Below, piece after piece: positions 31,433 through 36,985 of a DNA stretch of 36,985 bases. The position numbers were made by a program, and so were the translations under genes. Source of the stretch: Arthrobacter sp. ok362 (GTDB lineage: Bacteria; Actinomycetota; Actinomycetes; Actinomycetales; Micrococcaceae). The DNA is taken from contig NZ_FNGC01000026.1 of the NCBI RefSeq assembly GCF_900102785.1, forward strand, positions 1 to 36,985, written 5' to 3'. The notes beneath the pieces were generated by a model that saw only the letters and a list, made by a program, of their open reading frames with translations, did no database searches and was not told where the DNA came from. How positions within the stretch are numbered: position 1 is the stretch's first letter; each line of letters opens with the position of its first letter.

Positions 31433-32896
31433 ATGGCTAGGCAGGATTTGGCACAGTCGATCATGCGGCGCAAGCCCATCGACGACATTGAAGAAGAAAA
31501 CAAACACAGCGGATTGCACAGGAGCCTGGGGCTCTGGCAGCTGACGGCCATCGGCGTTGGCGGCATTATCGGCGTCGGCATCTTCTCTTTGGCGGGCCTG
31601 GTGGCCCACGGCAGTGGGGGCGAGCCCGGCGTCGGACCGGCCGTCCTTGTCTCGTTCCTGATCGCAGGCCTGGCATCGGCCGCCGCGGCGCTGTCCTACG
31701 CCGAATTCGCCGGCATGATCCCGCGGGCAGGCTCGGCCTACACCTATGGCTACGTTGCGCTCGGCGAAGTGATCGGCTGGTTTATCGGCTGGGACCTGTT
31801 GCTGGAGTACATCGCCATTGTGGCCGTGGTGGCCATCGGCATCTCGGGCTACTTCGACGCCTTCCTCTCCGGCATCGGCGTCCACATGCCTGCCTGGATG
31901 ACAGCGACGCCGGATGAGGGCACGGGCGGCATCATCAACCTTCCCGCGATCCTCGTCTGCCTGTTGGTGACCTGGATCCTCTCGCGAGGCACCAAGACCT
32001 TCGGGCGCTTCGAGCTGATCGCCGTCGCCATCAAGGTGGTGCTGATCCTGTTCATCATTGGCCTGGGCGTCTTTTACATCAACGCCCATAACTATGACCC
32101 CTTCATGCCCAGCGGCTTCGGTCCGGTGGTGGCCGGCTCCGCCACGGTGTTCTTCGCGGTGTTCGGCTACGACGCCATGAGTACCGCGGCGGAGGAGGCG
32201 ACCGACGGCAAGAAGCACATGCCGAAGGCCATCATCCTCTCGCTGGTCATCGCCATGGTGCTCTACGTCGCCGCCACCCTGGTGCTCACCGGTATGCAGC
32301 ACTACACGGAGATCGACCCCAAGGCCGGCTTCGCCTCCGCCTTCAACAGCGTCGGGCTGGCGACGATCGCGACAGTCATCTCCGTGTTCGCGGTCCTGTC
32401 CATCCTCACCGTGATGCTGACCTTCCTCCTTGGCGTCACCCGCGTCTGGTTCTCGATGAGCCGCGACGGCCTGCTGCCCGGCTGGTTCTCGAAGACGGAC
32501 CGGAACGGCACACCGCAGCGCGTGACCTGGATCGCCGGCGCCGGGGCCGCCGTCCTGGCCGGCATCCTCCCGATCAAGGCCGTGGCGGACCTGACCAACA
32601 TCGGCATCCTGGCCGCGTTCGTCGTCGTCTGCGTGTCGGTGATCGTGTTCCGCTACAAGAAACCCGACGCCCCGCGGACCTTCCGCCTGCCGCTGATGCC
32701 CCTGGTGCCGGCGTTCGGTGTGTTCGCCTCGCTGTTCCTGATGTTCCAGCTGCACTGGGAGACCTGGCTGCGGTTCGTCATCTGGCTTGTGGTCGGGCTG
32801 ATCATCTACTTCACCTACGGCCGCAAACACTCGCTGATGAACCCTGACAGCCCGCGGCACGAAGAGATCGTGGAGATGCACCGCCCCCTGACATAA
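31433..32896 (+). CDS. APC-family amino-acid permease
   Basis: 487-residue amino acid/polyamine/organocation transporter with about twelve to thirteen membrane helices, of the cationic-amino-acid-transporter (CAT/YfnA) branch. Helix 1 has the substrate-site motif GVGGIIGVGIFSLAG; further signatures are ALSYAEFAGMIPRAGSAYTY and FFAVFGYDAMSTAAEEATD, and SRDGLLPGWFSKTDRNGTPQ follows helix 8. Located between a LysR regulator and putA and sharing a promoter element with putA, so proline or a related amino acid is a likely substrate, although PutP-type sodium symporters are the more usual proline carriers. Strong AGGAGG before the ATG. Confidence 0.92.
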   Translation: MARQDLAQSIMRRKPIDDIEEENKHSGLHRSLGLWQLTAIGVGGIIGVGIFSLAGLVAHGSGGEPGVGPAVLVSFLIAGLASAAAALSYAEFAGMIPRAGSAYTYGYVALGEVIGWFIGWDLLLEYIAIVAVVAIGISGYFDAFLSGIGVHMPAWMTATPDEGTGGIINLPAILVCLLVTWILSRGTKTFGRFELIAVAIKVVLILFIIGLGVFYINAHNYDPFMPSGFGPVVAGSATVFFAVFGYDAMSTAAEEATDGKKHMPKAIILSLVIAMVLYVAATLVLTGMQHYTEIDPKAGFASAFNSVGLATIATVISVFAVLSILTVMLTFLLGVTRVWFSMSRDGLLPGWFSKTDRNGTPQRVTWIAGAGAAVLAGILPIKAVADLTNIGILAAFVVVCVSVIVFRYKKPDAPRTFRLPLMPLVPAFGVFASLFLMFQLHWETWLRFVIWLVVGLIIYFTYGRKHSLMNPDSPRHEEIVEMHRPLT

Positions 32897-32907
32897 CCAT
32901 CCCACCC

Positions 32908-32964
32908 CCGTTGCGCTATCACTTATGGCTCTTATCCACAGGCCAGAAGGGGTAGCGCAACGGG
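32908..32964 (+). terminator. Hairpin after the permease gene, with a DnaA box in its apex
   Basis: 12-bp perfect stem CCCGTTGCGCTA (32908-32919) with TAGCGCAACGGG (32953-32964), followed by ATTTTAA. Inside, TGGC (32926-32929) pairs with GCCA (32942-32945), and the apex holds TTATCCACA (32932-32940), a perfect DnaA box. It could act as the permease terminator; the large loop is unusual. Confidence 0.55.
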
Positions 32965-33047
32965 ATTTTAAGGTTCCGGGGTGGTTTCCGAACGTTCGGG
33001 CAGGACGAAGAATCTTCGGTTTTTCTAACCGGTATTGCTCAGAAAAC

Positions 33048-33082
33048 TTCGCTTTATCTTATGAAAATCCGGTTGCATACTG
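33048..33082 (+). promoter_or_regulatory. Promoter element shared with the permease (putA copy)
   Basis: Ungapped partner of 31333-31367 (27/35 identical), ending TTGCATACTG, 44 bases before the putA ATG. The conserved spacing points to one promoter/operator design used twice. Confidence 0.7.
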
Positions 33083-33125
33083 AGTCATAAGAGGTCCACA
33101 TTTTGAGAAAGAGCGAAGTCCAGCC

Positions 33126-36100
33126 ATGACCAACATCTCCACGGAGCCCGGCGCAACCACCGGAAACGCCGCAGGCAACGAAGCCACGCACGCCGCCGTT
33201 TCGGAAGGCTCTACGGTCCTTGAGGCCGCAGCCCTCGCCGAGGACACCATCGCGCTGGTGCGCCACTGGCTCACTGAAGCCGCAAAGGTGCCCGTCGACG
33301 CCTCGGCCGAGCAGCTCGCCGGGGTCTTGAAGGACCCCAACGGCCTTGACTTCACGGTCGGGTTCGTCGACGGCGTCGTCCGTCCCGAAGACCTGCAGGT
33401 CGCCGCCCGCAACCTCGCCGCTCTGGCCCCCAAGGTCCCCGCCTTCCTGCCCTGGTACATGCGCAGCGCGGTCCGCCTCGGCGGCACCATGGCTCCGGTC
33501 CTGCCCCAGGTGGTTATCCCGGTTGCCCGCCGGGTGCTGCGTGAAATGGTCGGCCACCTCATTGTCGACGCCACCGACGCCAAGCTTGGCCCGGCCATCG
33601 CCAAGATCCGCAAGGACGGCATCAAGCTCAACGTCAACCTCCTCGGCGAGGCCGTGCTCGGCGAGCACGAGGCCTCCCGCCGGCTCGAGGGCACGCACGC
33701 CCTGCTGTCCCGGCCCGACGTCGACTACGTCTCGATCAAGGTCTCCTCGACGGTGGCCCCGCACTCCGCGTGGGCCTTCGATGAGGCCGTGGAGCACGTC
33801 GTGGAGAAGCTCACCCCGCTTTTCGCCCGGGCCGCCTCCTTCCCCAAGGCGAAGTTCATCAACCTGGACATGGAGGAATACAAGGACCTGGACATGACCA
33901 TTGCGGTCTTCACCAGGATCCTGGATATGCCCGAGTTCAAGAACCTCGAGGCCGGCATCGTGCTCCAGGCCTACCTCCCGGATGCCCTGTCCGCCATGAT
34001 CCGGCTGCAGGACTGGGCCGCCGCCCGCCGCGCCGACGGCGGCGCCGCCATCAAGGTCCGCGTCGTCAAGGGCGCCAACCTGCCGATGGAGCAGGTCGAA
34101 GCCTCCCTGCATGACTGGCCGCTCGCCACTTGGGGCACCAAGCAGGACTCGGACACTAACTACAAGCGCGTCATCAACTACTCGCTGCACCCGGACCGGA
34201 TCCGCAACATCCGGATCGGCGTCGCCGGCCACAACCTCTTCGACATCGCCTTCGCTTGGCTCCTGGCCAAGCAGCGCGGCGTGGAGTCCGGCATCGAATT
34301 CGAGATGCTGCTCGGCATGGCCCAAGGCCAGGCCGAAGCTGTCAAGAAAGACGTCGGCTCCCTCCTGCTCTACACCCCGGTGGTCCACCCCGCCGAGTTC
34401 GACGTCGCGATCGCCTACCTGATCCGCCGCCTCGAAGAGGGCGCCAGCCAGGACAACTTCATGTCCGCCGTCTTCGAACTCAGCGAGAACGAATCCCTCT
34501 TCGAGCGTGAGAAGCAGCGCTTCCTCGCCTCGCTCGCCAAGCTCGACGACGAGGTCCCGGCCGCGAACCGCCTGCAGAACCGCGCCCTTCCGGCCGCGCC
34601 GCTGCCGCACGATTCGTTCGAGAACACCCCGGACACCGATCCGTCGCTGCCCGCGAACCGCAACTGGGGCCGCGCCATCCTAGGCCGTGTGGCCACGTCG
34701 ACACTGGGCAACGCCGCCGTCGAGGCCGCCACGATCAACGACGAAGCGACCCTGAACACGGTCATCGGCACCGCCGTCGAGAAAGGCAAGGCGTGGGGTG
34801 CACTCTCCGGCGCCGAGCGCGCCGAAATCCTGCACCGCGCCGGCGACGTCCTCGAGGCCCGCCGCGCCGACCTCCTCGAGGTCATGGCCAGCGAGACCGG
34901 CAAGACGATCGACCAGGGCGACCCCGAGGTCAGCGAGGCAGTGGACTTCGCGCACTACTACGCAGAGTCCGCCCGCAAGCTCGACGACGTCGACGGCGCC
35001 ACCTTCGTCCCGGCCAAGCTCACCGTCGTGACGCCGCCGTGGAACTTCCCGGTCGCCATCCCGGCCGGCTCCACCCTCGCGGCCCTCGCCGCGGGCTCCG
35101 CCGTCGTGATCAAGCCCGCCAAGCAGGCCCGCCGCAGCGGCGCCGTCATGATCGAGGCCCTCTGGGAGGCCGGCGTTCCCCGCGACGTCCTCACCATGGT
35201 CCAGCTGGGCGAGCGGGAACTGGGCCAGCAGCTCATTTCCCACCCAGCCGTGGACCGCGTCATCCTGACCGGCGGCTACGAGACCGCCGAGCTGTTCCGC
35301 TCCTTCCGCAAGGATCTGCCCCTGCTGGCCGAGACCAGCGGCAAGAACGCCATCATTGTGACCCCGAGCGCGGACCTGGACCTCGCGGCCAAGGACGTCG
35401 CATACTCCGCCTTCGGCCACGCCGGCCAGAAGTGCTCCGCCGCCTCGCTGGTGATCCTCGTCGGCTCCGTGGCGAAATCGAAGCGTTTCCACAACCAGCT
35501 GGTCGACGCCGTCACCTCCTTGAAGGTCGGCTACCCGGAGGACCCGGCGAGCCAGATGGGCCCGATCATCGAGCCCGCCAAGGGCAAGCTCCTGAACGCC
35601 CTCACCACCCTCGGCGAAGGCGAGACCTGGGCCGTCGAGCCGCGGAAGCTCGATGACACGGGCAAGCTCTGGAGCCCTGGCGTGCGCTCGGGCGTCCGCC
35701 GCGGATCCTACTTCCACCTTACTGAATTCTTCGGCCCCGTCCTCGGCGTCATGACCGCGGAGACCCTCGAAGAGGCCATTGCGATCCAGAACCAGATCGA
35801 ATACGGCCTCACCGCGGGCCTGCACTCGCTGAACACCGAAGAGCTGGGGATCTGGCTGGACACCATCCAAGCCGGCAACCTCTACATCAACCGCGGCATC
35901 ACCGGCGCGATCGTCCAGCGCCAGCCGTTCGGTGGCTGGAAGAAATCCGCCGTCGGCGCCGGCACCAAGGCCGGCGGCCCGAACTACCTCGTCGGCCTCG
36001 GCGAATGGATCAGCAAGCCCAGCACCGCCGCCGGCACGCCGGGCTCTGCGCCCGCCCACTCCGGCGTCCGCCGGATCGAGGATGCGGCCAAGGGCTTCCT

Positions 36101-36656
36101 GACAGCCGACGAACTCGCACCGCTGCAGCGCGCGCTCGCCTCCGACGCCCGCGCCTGGGCCGAAGAGTTCGGCACCGCGAAGGACGTCTCGGACCTGAGC
36201 GCGGAGCGCAACGTGTTCCGCTACCGTGCGCTGCCCGTCACCGTCCGCCTCGCGGAAGGCGAGCCGCTGACCGGCCTGGTCCGGACCGTCGCCGCGGGCG
36301 TTCTGGCCGGGTCCGATCTGACGGTCTCCACCGCCGTCGAACTTCCCGCCCAGCTGCGTGCCGTCCTGTCCGGACTTGGCATCGCCGCCACTGTTGAGAC
36401 CGACGCCGATTGGCTCACTTCCGCGGGCGCGCTCGCCGCGGCGGGCAAGCTCTCCGGCGCCCGGATCCGGCTGATCGGCGGGGACGCCAAGGCGCTGTCC
36501 GAGGCCACGGGCGGCCGCCCGGACCTGGCGGTGTATGCCCACCCCGTGACGGAAGCAGGCCGGGTGGAACTGTTGCCGTTCCTGCACGAGCAGGCCATCA
36601 GCATCACGGCGCACCGTTTCGGTACCCCCAACCACATCTCGGACGCCCTGATCTGA
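33126..36656 (+). CDS. putA: Bifunctional proline dehydrogenase / glutamate-semialdehyde dehydrogenase
   Basis: Oxidises proline to glutamate in two steps. 1176 residues. The FAD-dependent proline dehydrogenase barrel (about 60-450) shows DYVSIKVSS, FINLDMEEYKDLDMT, GIVLQAYLPDAL, RVVKGANL and LLGMAQGQ. The NAD-dependent aldehyde dehydrogenase (about 510-965) shows TPPWNFPVAIPAGS, ETSGKNA (E736), GHAGQKCSAAS (catalytic C770) and QPFGGWKKSAVGAGTKAGGPNY. A C-terminal region of about 200 residues follows, of the ALDH-like capping type found in longer PutAs. There is no N-terminal ribbon-helix-helix domain, so unlike E. coli PutA it should not repress its own gene; the nearby LysR protein may take that role. 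Weak Shine-Dalgarno. Confidence 0.96.
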   Translation: MTNISTEPGATTGNAAGNEATHAAVSEGSTVLEAAALAEDTIALVRHWLTEAAKVPVDASAEQLAGVLKDPNGLDFTVGFVDGVVRPEDLQVAARNLAALAPKVPAFLPWYMRSAVRLGGTMAPVLPQVVIPVARRVLREMVGHLIVDATDAKLGPAIAKIRKDGIKLNVNLLGEAVLGEHEASRRLEGTHALLSRPDVDYVSIKVSSTVAPHSAWAFDEAVEHVVEKLTPLFARAASFPKAKFINLDMEEYKDLDMTIAVFTRILDMPEFKNLEAGIVLQAYLPDALSAMIRLQDWAAARRADGGAAIKVRVVKGANLPMEQVEASLHDWPLATWGTKQDSDTNYKRVINYSLHPDRIRNIRIGVAGHNLFDIAFAWLLAKQRGVESGIEFEMLLGMAQGQAEAVKKDVGSLLLYTPVVHPAEFDVAIAYLIRRLEEGASQDNFMSAVFELSENESLFEREKQRFLASLAKLDDEVPAANRLQNRALPAAPLPHDSFENTPDTDPSLPANRNWGRAILGRVATSTLGNAAVEAATINDEATLNTVIGTAVEKGKAWGALSGAERAEILHRAGDVLEARRADLLEVMASETGKTIDQGDPEVSEAVDFAHYYAESARKLDDVDGATFVPAKLTVVTPPWNFPVAIPAGSTLAALAAGSAVVIKPAKQARRSGAVMIEALWEAGVPRDVLTMVQLGERELGQQLISHPAVDRVILTGGYETAELFRSFRKDLPLLAETSGKNAIIVTPSADLDLAAKDVAYSAFGHAGQKCSAASLVILVGSVAKSKRFHNQLVDAVTSLKVGYPEDPASQMGPIIEPAKGKLLNALTTLGEGETWAVEPRKLDDTGKLWSPGVRSGVRRGSYFHLTEFFGPVLGVMTAETLEEAIAIQNQIEYGLTAGLHSLNTEELGIWLDTIQAGNLYINRGITGAIVQRQPFGGWKKSAVGAGTKAGGPNYLVGLGEWISKPSTAAGTPGSAPAHSGVRRIEDAAKGFLTADELAPLQRALASDARAWAEEFGTAKDVSDLSAERNVFRYRALPVTVRLAEGEPLTGLVRTVAAGVLAGSDLTVSTAVELPAQLRAVLSGLGIAATVETDADWLTSAGALAAAGKLSGARIRLIGGDAKALSEATGGRPDLAVYAHPVTEAGRVELLPFLHEQAISITAHRFGTPNHISDALI

Positions 36657-36685
36657 TATGTAGTTCGCGTCTGTCAAGGGCGTGG

Positions 36686-36728
36686 GGAAGCGGTCCCGGG
36701 CTGGGTTGTCCGGGACCGCTTCCTTTTT
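36686..36728 (+). terminator. Terminator of putA
   Basis: Perfect 14-bp stem GGAAGCGGTCCCGG (36686-36699) with CCGGGACCGCTTCC (36710-36723), 10-nt loop, followed by TTTTT. A classic Rho-independent terminator 30 bases after the stop. Confidence 0.95.
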
Positions 36729-36985
36729 GGGTGGCCGGGAGGCGTTCGGTTCGTGGTCAGCGTGTCGTTGGCGACGGCGCGGTCAGACTGATATGCGCGG
36801 GTTGGTTACCGCAGGACGAGGTGTTCGGCTGGAGATTACCGCTGGTCTAGGAATGTCGGGCGTGGCCGTTGCGGGTTGCCCATAGATCAATCGCGGGTTT
36901 ACTCCACGCGCTGCAAGAAACCACTCACCAGTTGCGTCCCGGCGGTTTTCCGTGGCCCGGTCGGGGGCACCGGAAGTCAGTTACG
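36729..36985. other. Region after putA without a recognised gene
   Basis: 257 bases with only short open frames, none with a convincing start signal, codon bias or recognisable product. I see no RNA gene or repeat. It is probably intergenic, possibly the upstream region of the next gene beyond the window. Confidence 0.4.

Noticed and set aside
31388..32905. Minus-strand open frame (505 codons) opposite the APC permease
   Set aside because: Translation is His/Asp/Gly-rich shadow sequence of a membrane protein gene; no start signal or domain.
34680..36677. Long minus-strand open frame (665 codons) opposite putA
   Set aside because: It is antisense to the aldehyde dehydrogenase half of PutA, with compositionally biased Gly/Asp/Val-rich translation and no domain.
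36682..36885. Small plus-strand ORF of 67 codons after putA
   Set aside because: It starts inside the putA terminator stem and has no ribosome binding site or recognisable product.

Overview
The window looks like chromosomal DNA of a high-GC actinobacterium of the Micrococcaceae, most likely Arthrobacter or Pseudarthrobacter. This rests on the 5S rRNA sequence, the strong GC bias at third codon positions, GTG and TTG starts, an ABC sugar importer without its own ATPase, and overall protein similarity. I recognised the families from memory and ran no search. No transposase, integrase, phage gene, CRISPR array or tRNA was seen.

Layout. 1-200: 5S rRNA with a terminator. 514-853: HU-type histone-like protein with a terminator. 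980-5170: a two-gene membrane and redox operon (CopD-CtaG fusion, then thioredoxin-NHL protein) ending in a 20-bp terminator stem. 5195-5770: a short DUF559 nuclease-like ORF, probably lacking its N-terminal half, bracketed by a diverged 52-nt inverted repeat. 5885-8710: a membrane-anchored protein of unknown function and a HerA-like ATPase, both on the minus strand. 8931-10950: a secreted GH25-like protein and a luciferase-like oxidoreductase.

10983-21959 (minus strand) is the largest unit: eight tightly packed genes for galactoside uptake and breakdown. In order of transcription they are a solute-binding lipoprotein, two permeases, a GH42 beta-galactosidase, a DeoR regulator, a GH36 alpha-galactosidase, galT and galK. 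A good promoter with two phased direct repeats (candidate DeoR sites) lies at 21932-21974. Oligosaccharides would be imported, trimmed inside the cell by the alpha- or beta-galactosidase, and the galactose sent into the Leloir pathway. galE and the importer ATPase must lie elsewhere.

22118-26218: a secreted beta-helix protein, then an 875-residue protein that joins a trehalose-phosphatase-like domain to a GH15 glycosidase. The phosphatase half has lost both aspartates of its first catalytic motif, so it is probably a dead phosphatase kept as a fused domain. 26257-30231 (minus strand): a secreted HNH nuclease with an excalibur domain, a SolA/sarcosine-oxidase-type flavoenzyme with an AEC transporter, and panD.

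30340-36723 is a proline-use module: a LysR-type regulator divergent from an APC amino-acid permease, followed by bifunctional putA. The permease and putA promoters share an ungapped 35-bp element (27 of 35 identical), which suggests joint control, presumably by the LysR protein. The last 257 bases hold no recognisable gene. A recurring oddity is short tandem duplication at or next to stop codons of several unrelated genes.
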